A DNA stretch of 64,000 bases from Candidatus Endomicrobiellum roisinitermitis (GCA_031287855.1 JAITSL010000050.1:1-64000), one strand, 5' to 3'. Numbered from the stretch's first letter, positions 26,653 to 36,840 are shown. Notes: generated by a model not told the origin, from the letters alone. Numbers and translations: made by a program.

Positions 26653-27153
26653 ATGAAAAAATTGATTTTGTCTATTATTTTTATATTTCTATTAAATGTT
26701 TGTGTTTTTGCTCAGGAAGGAATAGTTAATAGTTTTAAAGGCAAGTTTGCAATAGGTACAAATACTACATGGATAGGAAATACAGCGTTAGCTGTAAGGT
26801 ATTATTTAACAAATATAGTTGGGCTTGAAGGTTTTTTTAGTTTTAGAACAGTTAGTGGTGGTTATAGTGGTAGGTTTGGTAATACCTATGCTGTTGGTGT
26901 AAAAGCATTAAGAATAATTAAAACATATAAAAAGTTGAATATATATGCGTCGCCTACAATAGGGGTACATTCAGGCAAGGCTTCTAACCAAGATGTAACT
27001 TTAATTGGAGGGCTTGGTGTAGAGTGGTTTGTTTTAGATAAGTTATCTCTTTCCTCAGAGTGTGGACTAAGGTTAACTTTAGGTGACAACTTTACCAGAT
27101 TTGCAAGTGATGTAGACGATATTCCAAATGTAAGTGTAAGACTTTATTTATAA
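26653..27153 (+). CDS. Outer-membrane beta-barrel protein
   Basis: A 166-residue protein with a signal peptide (MKKLILSIIFIFLLNVCVFA, cleaved after about 20) and alternating beta-strand segments ending in SVRLYL, a typical C-terminal strand pattern. It resembles small OmpW/OmpA-like barrels, with residues such as LTNIVGLEGFFSF, TYAVGVKALRII and LSLSSECGLRL. Strand count and family are not certain. agagga precedes ATG 26653. It is followed by gcvH after 26 nt. Confidence 0.75.
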   Translation: MKKLILSIIFIFLLNVCVFAQEGIVNSFKGKFAIGTNTTWIGNTALAVRYYLTNIVGLEGFFSFRTVSGGYSGRFGNTYAVGVKALRIIKTYKKLNIYASPTIGVHSGKASNQDVTLIGGLGVEWFVLDKLSLSSECGLRLTLGDNFTRFASDVDDIPNVSVRLYL

Positions 27154-27179
27154 AAGATAATTTGTTAAAAGGAACAATA

Positions 27180-27554
27180 ATGAACATACCACAAAATTTA
27201 AAGTATACAAAAACACATGAATGGATAAGAATAGAGGGCAATAAAGCTATAGTTGGCATAACAGATTTTGCTCAACACGAAATAACAGATATTGTGCATG
27301 TTGAACTTCCAGAAATTGGTAGAACTGTAGAAAAAGATTCTCCAGCTGCAGTGATAGAGTCTGTCAAATCTGCTTTTGATATATATGCTCCTGTTAGTGG
27401 TAAAGTTGTTGCTGTAAATGATAATGTTTTATCTAATCCTGAACTTGTAAACCAATCACCATATGAGCAAGGTTACTTGTTTACGATTGAACTATCAGAC
27501 AAGACAGAGCTCAATGGGCTATTAGATGCGCAAGCATATCAAAGAATAGTTTAA
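27180..27554 (+). CDS. gcvH: Glycine cleavage system H protein
   Basis: A 124-residue lipoyl carrier. The lipoyl-Lys lies in IESVKSAFDIY (about Lys64). THEWIRIEG, VELPEIGRTV and LSNPELVNQSPYEQGYLF are typical. ATG 27180 has aaaagga 6 nt upstream; the upstream in-frame ATG at 27162 is not conserved. First gene of a gcvH-gcvPA-gcvPB group. Confidence 0.97.
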   Translation: MNIPQNLKYTKTHEWIRIEGNKAIVGITDFAQHEITDIVHVELPEIGRTVEKDSPAAVIESVKSAFDIYAPVSGKVVAVNDNVLSNPELVNQSPYEQGYLFTIELSDKTELNGLLDAQAYQRIV

Positions 27555-27565
27555 AATAGGGTACT

Positions 27566-28897
27566 ATGGACTATACACAACAAAATTACAAAGCAAAAAA
27601 ACAGATGTTAGATTCTATAGGTGTTACAAGTATAGACGAGCTTTTTAGTGAGATCCCTAAAGATTTAAGAGTTAAAGAGCTAAACATTTCTAATGGACAA
27701 ACAGAACAAGAGCTTTTGAATTCTTTTAAGAGGTTAGCTTTAAAAAATAAAATTTTTACCACTTTTAGAGGTGCAGGAATTTACGATCATTATATACCTT
27801 CTTTAGTTTGTGAAGTTATTGGTAGGTCAGAATTTTTAACGGCTTATACTCCATATCAGGCAGAAGCAAGCCAAGGTACGCTACAAGCTATTTTTGAGTA
27901 TCAAAGTTTAATTTGTACTTTAACGGGATTAGATGCTGCAAACGCATCTTTATATGACGGCTCTACATCAGTAGCAGAGGCTGTTCTTTTAGCTTTAAGA
28001 ATAAGTGGGAAAAACAAAATATTAATTTCTTCTTTACTTCATCCAGAATATATACAAATAGTTAAAACTTATTTGGAAAACTCTAAAGCAGAACTAGTTG
28101 TTTTACCTCAAGGAATCAATGGTGCAATAGAGAGAACTGTTTTAGAAGCTAATATAGATGACAACACTGCAGCTGTTGTAATGCAGTCTCCAAATTATTT
28201 AGGCATAATTGAAGATATGCAAATGTTGTCTGCTGCTACAAAATCTAAAAATGCTTTATTTATTACTGTAGTTAACCCTTTATCTCTTGGACTTTTTCAA
28301 GCTCCTGGAGAATATAATGCAGATATTGCTGTTGGTGAAGGGCAAGTTTTAGGTTCTCCAATGGCTGTAGGCGGGTCGACTTTTGGTTTTATGGCTGTAA
28401 AAAAATCTTTAGAATGGAAAATGCCTGGCAGAATTGTAGGGCAAACTACAGACAAAGATCATAAAAGAGGTTTTGTTTTAACTTTGCAGTCTAGAGAACA
28501 ACATATAAGAAGAGAAAAAGCTACATCTAACATATGTACAAACGCGTCTTTAAATGCTTTAGCAGGTTGCGTGTTTTTAGCTGGTTGGGGAGCCGAAGGC
28601 TTTGTTAACCTTGCTAAAACTAACATCTCAAAAGCTAGGTATGCGTTTAACAAAATTAAGTCTTTAGAGGGTTTTAAAGTAAAGTTTGAAAACAAAACTT
28701 TTTTTAACGAGTTTGTAATAGAAACTCAAAAAAATATAAAAAAGATAAACAAAGTTTTATTGAAAAATAATATTTTAGGCCCGTTAGATTTATCTAACTT
28801 TAATGAGAACTTAACAAACTGTTTATTGTTTTGTGTAACAGAACAGAGAACCAAAAAAGAGATAGATAAATTAGTAGAACTCCTTGCAAAAATATAA
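27566..28897 (+). CDS. gcvPA: Glycine dehydrogenase (decarboxylating) subunit 1
   Basis: A 443-residue N-terminal-type subunit of the two-protein P-enzyme. It has the blocks FRGAGIYDHYIPS, TAYTPYQAEASQGTLQ, ASLYDGSTSVAEA, VVMQSPNYLG, GEGQVLGSPMAVGGSTFG and MPGRIVGQT. This half does not carry the PLP lysine. The 11-nt gap to gcvH and the short gap to gcvPB indicate one operon. Complete. Confidence 0.97.
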   Translation: MDYTQQNYKAKKQMLDSIGVTSIDELFSEIPKDLRVKELNISNGQTEQELLNSFKRLALKNKIFTTFRGAGIYDHYIPSLVCEVIGRSEFLTAYTPYQAEASQGTLQAIFEYQSLICTLTGLDAANASLYDGSTSVAEAVLLALRISGKNKILISSLLHPEYIQIVKTYLENSKAELVVLPQGINGAIERTVLEANIDDNTAAVVMQSPNYLGIIEDMQMLSAATKSKNALFITVVNPLSLGLFQAPGEYNADIAVGEGQVLGSPMAVGGSTFGFMAVKKSLEWKMPGRIVGQTTDKDHKRGFVLTLQSREQHIRREKATSNICTNASLNALAGCVFLAGWGAEGFVNLAKTNISKARYAFNKIKSLEGFKVKFENKTFFNEFVIETQKNIKKINKVLLKNNILGPLDLSNFNENLTNCLLFCVTEQRTKKEIDKLVELLAKI

Positions 28898-28934
28898 AAA
28901 TAAAATTTGTGTTTTTAATGTAGAAGGGGGTCAA

Positions 28935-30362
28935 GTGGAAAAACTATTAAATGAGATGTCTAGCCAATGTAAACCCGCTTATAGTGTAAATTTAGATGTA
29001 GAATGTGATTACCAAATCCCAGAAAGCTTGAAAAGAAATTCTCATTTAGGTCTTCCAAATATTGCTGAAAGTGACTTGCTTAGACATTTTATAAACCTTT
29101 CAAGGCAAAACTATGCTTTAAGTACAACATTTTATCCTCTTGGTTCATGTACTATGAAATACAATCCCTTAATCAATGAGCGTATTGCAAAGTTTAACGA
29201 GTTTAATGCTGTTCATCCTTATCAAGCACAAGAGACTATGCAAGGTATTTTAGAAATAATTTATAAACTAGAAAAAGATTTATGTGAAATTTCTGGGTTA
29301 GATTACTTTTCAGTACAACCTGCAGCTGGAGCTCATGGAGAATTTTCAGGCCTTTTAGTGATTTCAAAATATTTTAAATCTATAAAACAAAAAAGAGCCA
29401 AAATAATTATTCCTGACTCTGCTCACGGTACAAACCCTGCCTCTGCAGCGCTTGCTGGTTTTGACATTATTCCTTTCAAGTCTGAACTTGATGGTAGTTT
29501 ATCTATAGAAAAATTAAAAGAAATTTTAACGCCAGAAGTCGCGGTTGTTATGCTTACAGTTCCTAACACTTTAGGAGTATTTGAAAAATCAGTAGTAGAA
29601 GTTTCAAAAATAGTTCACGACAATGGAAGCCTTTTGTATTACGATGGAGCAAACCTTAATGCTGTTATGGGAATAATAAGGCCAGGTGATATAGGCTTTG
29701 ACGTTATGCATATAAATTTACATAAAACATTTTCTACGCCTCATGGTGGTGGTGGGCCAGGGGCAGGCCCTATTGGCGTAAAAGCTTTTTTGGAACCTTT
29801 TTTGCCAGTTCCAAGAGTAGAACTTAAAAAGTCAAAATATATTTTAAATTATAAAAAATCAAAAAGCATTGGCAAAGTTAAATCTTTTTTTGGGAATTTT
29901 TCTGTCCTTTTAAAGGCATATGTTTATATAAAATCATTAGGAAGTGTTGGTTTAAAAAATGTGTCAGAACAAGCAGTGTTAAATGCAAATTATATGCTTG
30001 CAAAATTAAAAAATATAATTGATGTGCCTGCAGGGGAAAAATGCATGCACGAATTTGTACTTTCACCAAAATCTGTTTTGAAAAATACTGTAAGAACATT
30101 AGATGTTGCTAAAAGACTTTTAGATTATGGCTATTATGCTCCAACAGTATATTTCCCTGCTATTGTAGAAGAAGCAATAATGATAGAACCAACAGAGACA
30201 GAATCTAAAGAAACATTAGACAAATTTATTGAAGTACTTATTAAAATTATATTAGAAGAATCTAATAAATGCCCTCAAAAAGTAAAAGATGCCCCGGTTA
30301 ATACTCCTGTTAAAAGGTTAAACGAAGTTGAAGCAGCAAGAAATCCAATTTTAAAATGGTAA
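28935..30362 (+). CDS. gcvPB: Glycine dehydrogenase (decarboxylating) subunit 2
   Basis: The C-terminal-type subunit (475 residues) with the PLP-binding NLHKTFSTPHGGGGPGAGPI (Lys in HKTF). FYPLGSCTMKYNP, VQPAAGAHGEF, DSAHGTNPASAALAGF and LYYDGANLNAVMG also match. GTG 28935 is chosen, since gaaggggg lies 4-5 nt before it and the product then starts as family members do; a longer frame from ATG 28884 would overlap gcvPA. With gcvPA and gcvH it decarboxylates glycine onto the lipoyl arm. gcvT and the dihydrolipoamide dehydrogenase are not nearby. Confidence 0.96.
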   Translation: MEKLLNEMSSQCKPAYSVNLDVECDYQIPESLKRNSHLGLPNIAESDLLRHFINLSRQNYALSTTFYPLGSCTMKYNPLINERIAKFNEFNAVHPYQAQETMQGILEIIYKLEKDLCEISGLDYFSVQPAAGAHGEFSGLLVISKYFKSIKQKRAKIIIPDSAHGTNPASAALAGFDIIPFKSELDGSLSIEKLKEILTPEVAVVMLTVPNTLGVFEKSVVEVSKIVHDNGSLLYYDGANLNAVMGIIRPGDIGFDVMHINLHKTFSTPHGGGGPGAGPIGVKAFLEPFLPVPRVELKKSKYILNYKKSKSIGKVKSFFGNFSVLLKAYVYIKSLGSVGLKNVSEQAVLNANYMLAKLKNIIDVPAGEKCMHEFVLSPKSVLKNTVRTLDVAKRLLDYGYYAPTVYFPAIVEEAIMIEPTETESKETLDKFIEVLIKIILEESNKCPQKVKDAPVNTPVKRLNEVEAARNPILKW

Positions 30363-30369
30363 TAAAAAC

Positions 30370-30864
30370 ATGAAAAATTTACAAAATATTAAAAGAGCGT
30401 TAACAAGAAGAGAAATGAAGCAAGAAATTTTAAAGCTTCAAAAAGATGGTAAAAAAGTAGTTTTCACAAACGGATGTTTTGATTTATTGCATTTAGGTCA
30501 TATTAGTCTTTTTAATAAAGCTAAAAGCTTAGGTGATATTTTGATAGTTGCAATAAATTCAGATAAATCGTTAAATTGTCTTAAAGGGACTAAAAGACCA
30601 TTAGTAAACCAAAAAGATAGAGCTAAACTAGTACTTACTTTAAAGCCTGTAGACTATGTTGTTGTTTTTGGAGAACAAAGTCCGAAGAAAATTCTAAGCG
30701 AACTTCGCCCGGACATTTTAGTTAAAGGTGGCGATTATAAATTATCAGAAATTGTTGGCAGAGAATACGTAAAAAAAGTGTACAGGTTTCCTATTGTAAA
30801 AGGTAGATCTACAACAAATTTAATAAACTTAATAGTAGAAAGATATGCTTCTAAAAAAACATAA
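30370..30864 (+). CDS. hldE: Heptose-1-phosphate adenylyltransferase (RfaE2/HldE C-domain)
   Basis: A 164-residue nucleotidyltransferase equal to the C-terminal domain of HldE, here as a stand-alone protein. VVFTNGCFDLLHLGHISLF (HLGH motif), LIVAINSDKSL, RPLVNQKDRA, LVKGGDYKLSEIVG and the C-terminal GRSTTNLI are all conserved. It makes ADP-heptose for lipopolysaccharide core; a separate kinase (HldA type) would be needed. ATG 30370 is 7 nt after gcvPB. It overlaps thiD2 by 20 nt. Some relatives also use other sugars, so substrate is inferred. Confidence 0.88.
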   Translation: MKNLQNIKRALTRREMKQEILKLQKDGKKVVFTNGCFDLLHLGHISLFNKAKSLGDILIVAINSDKSLNCLKGTKRPLVNQKDRAKLVLTLKPVDYVVVFGEQSPKKILSELRPDILVKGGDYKLSEIVGREYVKKVYRFPIVKGRSTTNLINLIVERYASKKT

Positions 30865-31384
30865 AAATAAAGTTGGCAACAAATTTAACAATCAAAAAAC
30901 AAACATATCTTTTTCTTCTTGTATAAATTCTCTAAACATTTCTGCCCAAAAAGCTGTTTTAAGGATTATTGATGCTAATTTAAACCGTTGCCGAGAAGGA
31001 CTGAGAGTTGTAGAAGATAGTTTAAGGTTTGTTTTAAACGATGGAAAGCTTTATAAAAAAGTTCGCACAGTCCGCCACAATACAGACAAAATTTTAAGAA
31101 ATGTTTATGATACCATTATAAAAGAAAGGGATTCTTTTGGCGATTCAGGTAGACAAATGTCTGAAACTTCAAAAAAAGATTTACGTTCTATACTTGTTGC
31201 TAACTTTAAAAGAGCACAAGAATCTTTGAGAGTTTTAGAAGAATATTCAAAAAATTTTTACCCTGAATTTCCATCAGAATTTAAAAAACAAAGATACGAA
31301 ACTTATATGATAGAAAAAGAAGTTTATTTGAAATATGAAGATTTTTTTGTAGCAAGATATACTAACCGGAAAACTTTTAAATGA
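30845..31384 (+). CDS. thiD2: ThiD2-family HMP-phosphate kinase
   Basis: A 179-residue protein matching the ThiD2 domain often fused to the N-terminus of ThiE: RIIDANLNRCREGLRVVEDS (about 39-58), KKVRTVRHNTDKIL, FGDSGRQMSE, FKRAQESLRVLEEY and YETYMIEKEV. ThiD2 was described as a monofunctional hydroxymethylpyrimidine-phosphate kinase, an alternative to ThiD. Here it stands alone; ThiE is encoded at 6171. The first about 35 residues are Lys/Asn-rich and not conserved, so the true start may be internal. It overlaps hldE and is followed by a pseudogene and thiC. Confidence 0.85.
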   Translation: MLLKKHKNKVGNKFNNQKTNISFSSCINSLNISAQKAVLRIIDANLNRCREGLRVVEDSLRFVLNDGKLYKKVRTVRHNTDKILRNVYDTIIKERDSFGDSGRQMSETSKKDLRSILVANFKRAQESLRVLEEYSKNFYPEFPSEFKKQRYETYMIEKEVYLKYEDFFVARYTNRKTFK

Positions 31385-32757
31385 ATAAAGAAACAATAAA
31401 AATACTTTCACAAGGTGAAAGTATAAATAGAGAATTTAAGGAATGTTATAATAAAATAGGGAACAGTGTTTATGAAACAGTTTGTGCTTTTTTAAATACA
31501 AAAGGTGGAGATATTTTTCTTGGTGCTAAGGATAATAAAGAAATTGTTGGAATTAATAAAGAATATATTACTTTAATCAAACAAGACTTTGTCAATTCTG
31601 TAAATAATCAATCAAAATTATCTACAGCGTTTTGCCTGTCTGTTGAAGAAGTTTATATATGAGATAAAGTTATTTTACATATTTTTGTTCCAGAAGGTTC
31701 GCAAATATATAGATGTGGTTCAAGAATTTTTATACGTAATAATTCAGGTGATTTTGATATTACAAATAATAATCAAGAAGTTGCAAATTTATATATAAGA
31801 AAACAAAGTTCTTATTCTGAAAATAGAATATTCCCTGCCGTTAAAATGAGCGATTTGCTAAAAGACTTAATAGATTAAAGTTAGGAAGTTAGCAAACATT
31901 CAAAACAATGACAATCAATGGAAAGGTATGTCGGATAAAGATATATGTCCTGCTACAGGGAAAGAAGGTTTTACATTAGCTGGCATACTTTTGTTTGGCA
32001 GAGATGATGTTATCGCTGTTGCAGCTCCTGGATTTAGTATAGATTTAATTAAAAGAGTTGATAATCCTGACAGATACGATGACAGAGTTGATTTAAGAAC
32101 AAATCTTATAGATTCTTACGAACAAGCGATGGAATTTGTCGTAAAACATTACCAGATCCTTTTTATATGGAAGAAACTGGCCAAAGAATAAGTTTAAGAA
32201 GCAATATTTTTCGTGAATTGATAGCCAACATTATTGTACATAAAGAGTATTTCGGTGGAGAACCTACAAGATTTATAATAGAAAAAGATAGAATTTTAAC
32301 AGAAAACAGCAATAGATCATATATAAATGGTATCATGAACCTTTCTAATTTAGTGCCACACCCTAAAAATCCTAATATTGCCAGGCTATTTAGACAAATT
32401 GGTAGGGTAGAAAAACTTGGATCAGGGGTTAGAAAGTTGTATGAACTTTGTAAATTATATTCAGGTTATGATCCAGTAATTTGTGACGAAAATGTATTTA
32501 AATTTAGTCTTCGTATAGATTTTTTAAATAGAAATTTACATCAAGATACCATGCATGATAATGAAAAAGGAGTTCTTTTATTTTGTAAAGTTCCAAAGAC
32601 AAGACGTCAAATACAAAGCCACATTAAAATGAGAAATAGAGATTATTTTAGGAAATCTATTTTAAATCCACTTGTTAAATCTGTGAGACTACCCTTGACA
32701 ATGCCAGATAAACCTAAAAGTAAAAATCAAAAGTATGTTACAAAAAGAGGAAAATAA
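31381..32757 (+). pseudogene. Broken AlbA_2/Schlafen-type putative regulator
   Basis: The sequence starts at ATG 31381, overlapping the thiD2 stop. The first 93 codons read as the AlbA_2 domain (NREFKECY...VCAFLNTKGGDIFLGA). An in-frame TGA at 31660 replaces a likely Trp. The same frame continues to a stop at about 31876, where a shift leads to KVRKLANIQNNDNQWKG and on to TLAGILLFGRDD. A second shift near 32165 leads to the ATP-dependent-helicase-like C-terminal half (NIFRELIANIIVHKEY, PHPKNPNIARLFRQIG, VEKLGSGVRKLYE). Three lesions make it non-functional. It separates thiD2 from thiC. Confidence 0.9.
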
Positions 32758-32758
32758 A

Positions 32759-34024
32759 ATGACGTTAATTGAAACTGCACAAAATAAACAAGAAAATGAC
32801 TTAATAAAAAAAGTGGCGCAATTAGAAAATTTAAGTGAAGAGTTTGTCAGAGAAGGTGTTGCATCAGGGAGCATTGTTATACCCAAAAATATTAATAGAA
32901 ATTTTAAGAAAATTGTCGGCATTGGTACAGGACTAAAAACCAAAATTAATGCTAATATTGGCACTTCTCCAGATCATATAGATATTAAAGAAGAACTTGA
33001 AAAACTTGATGTTGCAGTCAAAGCCGGGGCAGATGCTGTTATGGATTTGTCTACAGGTGGCAACTTAACTCAAATAAGAAAAGAAATTCTTGCAATTTCG
33101 CCTGTTCAAATAGGCACTGTTCCTATCTATGAAGCAGCTTGTAAAACAGTTGCAAAGGGTAAAAAAGTATCTCAGATAGATGAGGAACTTTTATTTGACA
33201 TTATAGAAGAGCAAGCGCAACAAGGGGTAGATTTTATTACAGTTCATTGTGGTATTAACAGAGCTAGTGTAGAAATATTAAATAGACAAGGACGTTTAGC
33301 AGGAGTGGTAAGCAGAGGAGGCTCTTTCCTAGTTAAGTATATTAATGCAACTGGTAAAGAAAACCCTCTGTACGAGCAGTATGATAGACTTTTAACAATT
33401 GCAAAAAAGTATGACATTACATTAAGTTTAGGTGACGGGTTTAGGCCTGGATGCATATATGATGCTTCAGATGGGCCTCAAATGGCAGAACTTTCAGTTT
33501 TAGGAGAGCTTGTTATAAGGGCAAGACAAGAGGGAGTTCAGTCTATGATAGAAGGTCCAGGGCACATACCTTTAAACCAAATAGAAGCAAATGTTACCCT
33601 TGCAAAAAGGATGGGACATAATGCTCCTTTGTATTTTTTAGGGCCTTTAGTTACAGACATAGCTCCAGGATATGACCATATAACATCGGCAATAGGTGGA
33701 GCGTTAGCTGCTTCTTATGGTGTTGATTTTATTTGTTATGTTACTCCTGCTGAACACCTAAGGCTTCCTGAGGTTTGCGATGTCCATGAAGGGGTGATTT
33801 CTGCAAAAATAGCGGGCCATGCTGCAGATATTGTTAAAGGTGTTAAAGGTGCAAAGGAACGTGATAACGAAATGTCTAAATGGCGTAAAGCAAGAAATTG
33901 GGGTAAACAAAAAGAATTTTGTTTAGATCCAGAAAAATTTGCAAAAGAAAGGGCAAAATTGCTTCCGCGGCAAGAAGATGTATGTACAATGTGCGGAAAA
34001 TTTTGTTCTATGAAAGACGAGTAA
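32759..34024 (+). CDS. thiC: Phosphomethylpyrimidine synthase
   Basis: A 421-residue radical-SAM enzyme converting AIR to HMP phosphate for thiamine. The short form lacks the long proteobacterial N-terminal extension. Conserved blocks are GTGLKTKINANIGTS, GADAVMDLSTGG, TVHCGINR, RGGSFLVKY, SLGDGFRPGC, IEGPGHIPLNQIE, GPLVTDIAPGYDHITSAIGG and YVTPAEHLRLP. The C-terminal cluster reads CTMCGKFC (C-x2-C-x3-C), one residue shorter than the proteobacterial spacing. ATG 32759 has agagga upstream and slightly overlaps the preceding broken frame's end region. No TPP riboswitch seen. Complete. Confidence 0.96.
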   Translation: MTLIETAQNKQENDLIKKVAQLENLSEEFVREGVASGSIVIPKNINRNFKKIVGIGTGLKTKINANIGTSPDHIDIKEELEKLDVAVKAGADAVMDLSTGGNLTQIRKEILAISPVQIGTVPIYEAACKTVAKGKKVSQIDEELLFDIIEEQAQQGVDFITVHCGINRASVEILNRQGRLAGVVSRGGSFLVKYINATGKENPLYEQYDRLLTIAKKYDITLSLGDGFRPGCIYDASDGPQMAELSVLGELVIRARQEGVQSMIEGPGHIPLNQIEANVTLAKRMGHNAPLYFLGPLVTDIAPGYDHITSAIGGALAASYGVDFICYVTPAEHLRLPEVCDVHEGVISAKIAGHAADIVKGVKGAKERDNEMSKWRKARNWGKQKEFCLDPEKFAKERAKLLPRQEDVCTMCGKFCSMKDE

Positions 34025-34028
34025 GTTG

Positions 34029-34484
34029 TTATTGGGTATGTTTTTTAAAGTTTTTCTTTAAAAAAGCCATATATCTTGGGAAAGTGACGATTGTTTTTGT
34101 TTTCCCAACCCAAACGTAGGTGCCAAGATCTTTTTGAAATTTAATTTTTATAGGATTTGCCGGGTCTAGTTCGTTTACATACCAAGCAGAACCAATAATA
34201 TTTTTGTAACGTTTTTTTGCTTTTATAGTAGAGATAAAATGGCTATTTTGTGTAATTAAATTGCCATACTTTTTTAATTGCTGTTTTACTATTTCTTCAG
34301 CTTGGTCAACATCTGGGAAAACGCTTATAAAATTTATATGTAAAATTGCTGCCATGTTTGTTGTTTGTTCTTGAAAATCTACAAAATAGTCTGTATTTTC
34401 AATTAGGTTAGCAAAACAGGCATTACTTAAAAACATAAAAGAAGCTGAAAATAAAAACACAATAAAATATTTTTTCACATACAA
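34029..34484 (-). CDS. Secreted protein of unknown function
   Basis: A 151-residue protein with a signal peptide (KKYFIVFLFSASFMFLSNACFA, cleavage at about residue 26). The mature part is mixed charged and beta-rich (AAILHINFISVFPDVDQAEE, TYVWVGKTKTIVTFPRYMAF). No family recognised. It is convergent with thiC, with only 4 nt between the stops. Its promoter region is shared with the divergent gene at 34573. Confidence 0.7.
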   Translation of the reverse strand: MYVKKYFIVFLFSASFMFLSNACFANLIENTDYFVDFQEQTTNMAAILHINFISVFPDVDQAEEIVKQQLKKYGNLITQNSHFISTIKAKKRYKNIIGSAWYVNELDPANPIKIKFQKDLGTYVWVGKTKTIVTFPRYMAFLKKNFKKHTQ

Positions 34485-34572
34485 CGCCTAAACAGTAAAT
34501 TTATATAAATTATATTTTACAATTTTAATATTTTATAGTAAACTAAAAAATTATAACAATAAAGAGGACAAA

Positions 34573-35100
34573 GTGGGGATTATTGGAACTTCAAAAAAAG
34601 TGAGATTGTTTTGTGGAATAATTTTTTCAGATGAAAAAATAAAGCAAAACACATTTACTATTTTAGAAAACAAATTTGGGAGAATAGAGTTTGTTAGTGA
34701 TATTATGCCTTTTGATTTTTCAAGTTATTACAATCCGGAAATGGGAGAGAATTTAAAACGTTTATGGATTTCTTTTGAAAAGTTAATTTTATCCTCACAA
34801 CTTGCTAGTATAAAAGTTTTTACAAACTCTCTAGAGGATTCATTTGCAATAAATTCTAAAAGACAAATAAATGTAGATCCTGGGTATATTACTCCGGCAA
34901 ACGTTATTCTTGCTACAACAAAAGATTATAGTCATAGAATTTATTTAGATAATGGCATCTATGGAGAAGTTACAACTATATATAAAAAAAGAGGGTACAT
35001 TAAACTCCCTTGGTCGTATCCAGACTATCTTTCTGATACAGCTACAAAATTTCTACTTAAGGTTAGGCAAAGTCTTATAATGTGTCTTAAAGAGGAATAA
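34573..35100 (+). CDS. DUF4416 family protein
   Basis: A 175-residue DUF4416 protein. [33 protein letters not shown]-like text, [20 protein letters not shown] and [19 protein letters not shown] are characteristic. Function is unknown in the family. GTG 34573 is preceded by aaagagga. Its stop overlaps the ATG of the next gene (taATG), so the two are translationally coupled. Confidence 0.85.
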   Translation: MGIIGTSKKVRLFCGIIFSDEKIKQNTFTILENKFGRIEFVSDIMPFDFSSYYNPEMGENLKRLWISFEKLILSSQLASIKVFTNSLEDSFAINSKRQINVDPGYITPANVILATTKDYSHRIYLDNGIYGEVTTIYKKRGYIKLPWSYPDYLSDTATKFLLKVRQSLIMCLKEE

Positions 35101-36179
35101 TGTTTATTGTTATAATTGTATATTGTTTAAGTTTTATTTATATTGCTTGGCGTATAAATTTTGGGTTGAACATAAGATATCCATACAAAAGATATTTATA
35201 TGGTTTGTTAGCGTTTATTGCTACTTTAAGTGTTCTATCTTTTATTAATAATAGGGGTACTATTCCTTTAATTTATTATATTGCTCCGTTTGGTTTTATG
35301 TGTATGGGTATAGGACAAATAATGCTTACATTTTTTATTGCAAATGATGCTGCTAATCTTATTAACTGCATATTAAAAATTAAAAACTTTAGATATTATT
35401 CAACCATGATAACGTCCTTTTTAAGTATTATAGCTTGTCTTATATCTTTGATAGATTTTGTTTTTGTGTTAAATATAAGAGATATAAAAATAAAAGTACC
35501 GACCTTACCTGTAAATTCTCTAAAAGTAGTTTTACTTTCAGATATTCATATTAATAAATACACAAGTCCAAAAGTTATAAACAAAATTTTTGATAAGGTT
35601 ATTTCTCTAAAGCCTGACATGATAGCTATTACTGGTGACGTTATAGATTTAGATATTAATAAAAATGATAAGTATCTTGAGTATGGGTTCCAAAAATTAA
35701 AAGCCAAGTACGGAACATTTGCTGTAACAGGCAATCACGAGTATTACACAGGCGTGCAATCTTATTTAGATATGTTTGCAAAGCTTGGCATCAAAGTTTT
35801 AGAAAATGATAGTGTTTTGGCAAACAACGTTATCAACGTTGCAGGTATTAAAGATAAAGATTATAAAAGCCAAGAAAATATTATTAAGACTTTATCTAAC
35901 ATAGATAAAACTTACCCAGTACTGTTTTTAAGTCATAGACCAGAGTCTTTTGATTATTCTTCTAATAATGATGTTAAAATAGTGCAGTTTTCGGGCCACA
36001 CGCATGCTGGCCAAATTCCACCTGCAACAATAGTTATAAAATATTTTATGAAATATTATTATGGGCTATATTTTAATAACGGGTCAACTATGTACATAAC
36101 CTCAGGGACTAGGGTTTGGGGCCCACCAATGAGACTTTTTAACGTAAGCGAAATAGCTGTGGTTAGTTTAGAAAAGTAG
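35100..36179 (+). CDS. Membrane metallophosphoesterase
   Basis: A 359-residue protein with about four N-terminal membrane segments (1-125) and a calcineurin-like phosphoesterase domain (about 140-355). Metal-site motifs are LLSDIHINK (D-x-H), AITGDVIDL (GD), TGNHEYYTG (GNHE), FLSHRP and FSGHTHAGQ (GHxH). It resembles YkuE/YaeI-type phosphodiesterases, some of which act on lipids; the substrate here is unknown. It overlaps the DUF4416 gene by one base. Intact. Confidence 0.88.
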   Translation: MFIVIIVYCLSFIYIAWRINFGLNIRYPYKRYLYGLLAFIATLSVLSFINNRGTIPLIYYIAPFGFMCMGIGQIMLTFFIANDAANLINCILKIKNFRYYSTMITSFLSIIACLISLIDFVFVLNIRDIKIKVPTLPVNSLKVVLLSDIHINKYTSPKVINKIFDKVISLKPDMIAITGDVIDLDINKNDKYLEYGFQKLKAKYGTFAVTGNHEYYTGVQSYLDMFAKLGIKVLENDSVLANNVINVAGIKDKDYKSQENIIKTLSNIDKTYPVLFLSHRPESFDYSSNNDVKIVQFSGHTHAGQIPPATIVIKYFMKYYYGLYFNNGSTMYITSGTRVWGPPMRLFNVSEIAVVSLEK

Positions 36180-36189
36180 GCCTGTAAGA

Positions 36190-36840
36190 CTATATATTTT
36201 TAGCTACAATAATAGTAGTTTGTCCTATTTGCCAAACTTTTTTTACATTTCTAAAACCAGCTTTTATAAGAAGAGCAATTTCGTTTTCTGTCGTTAAGGG
36301 TGTGTCATAATGATATACTGATATTCTTGAATATTGTTTTTAATGTAAAATTGATCACGTTGTATAAAATTAAAATTTTCTTCTAATTGATTTATAGCAA
36401 AATAGTCGCACTCTATAATAAGCTCCGGTTGAGATAAGCGATTCATAAATTTTTTTATAAATTGTTAATTTTTGCTGATGCTTAAAATGATGTAATGTTT
36501 CAAATGAAATGGTAACGCCAAATATTCTTTTACCCAAATCAATATTAAAATAATTGTCGCAGATTAAGTCTAAATTTTTATTAGGATATTTCTTTTTAGG
36601 TTCGTTTAGCATAGCCTGTGTTAAATCTATTCCTGTAACATTTATATCAGGATAAACTTTAAAAATTTCGTCAAGCTCTAATCCTGTACCACATCCTAAG
36701 TCAAGTAAATTTTTTGTGTGTGGTGGAATGAGTGATGCCATTTTTTTATAACTTTGACGACAACCATCAACATTTAACATGTACTCGTCGTAGATCTTAA
36801 CGCGCTTTGTAAAAAACTCATCCATTTTTTCTATATTCAT
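36190..36840 (-). pseudogene. Broken SAM-dependent methyltransferase
   Basis: The first 140 codons of a class I methyltransferase are intact, with motif I NLLDLGCGTGLELDEIF (about 39-55), VTGIDLTQAML and ISFETLHHF. Near 36425 the frame shifts to ECDYFAINQLEENFNFIQRD. Near 36320 it shifts again to YHYDTPLTTENEIALLIKAG, ending at 36190 with TTIIVAKNI. Together these restore a normal-length (about 215 residues) protein. The two frameshifts indicate loss of function. The SAM site is intact, but the C-terminal part is lost in any single frame. Confidence 0.85.
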
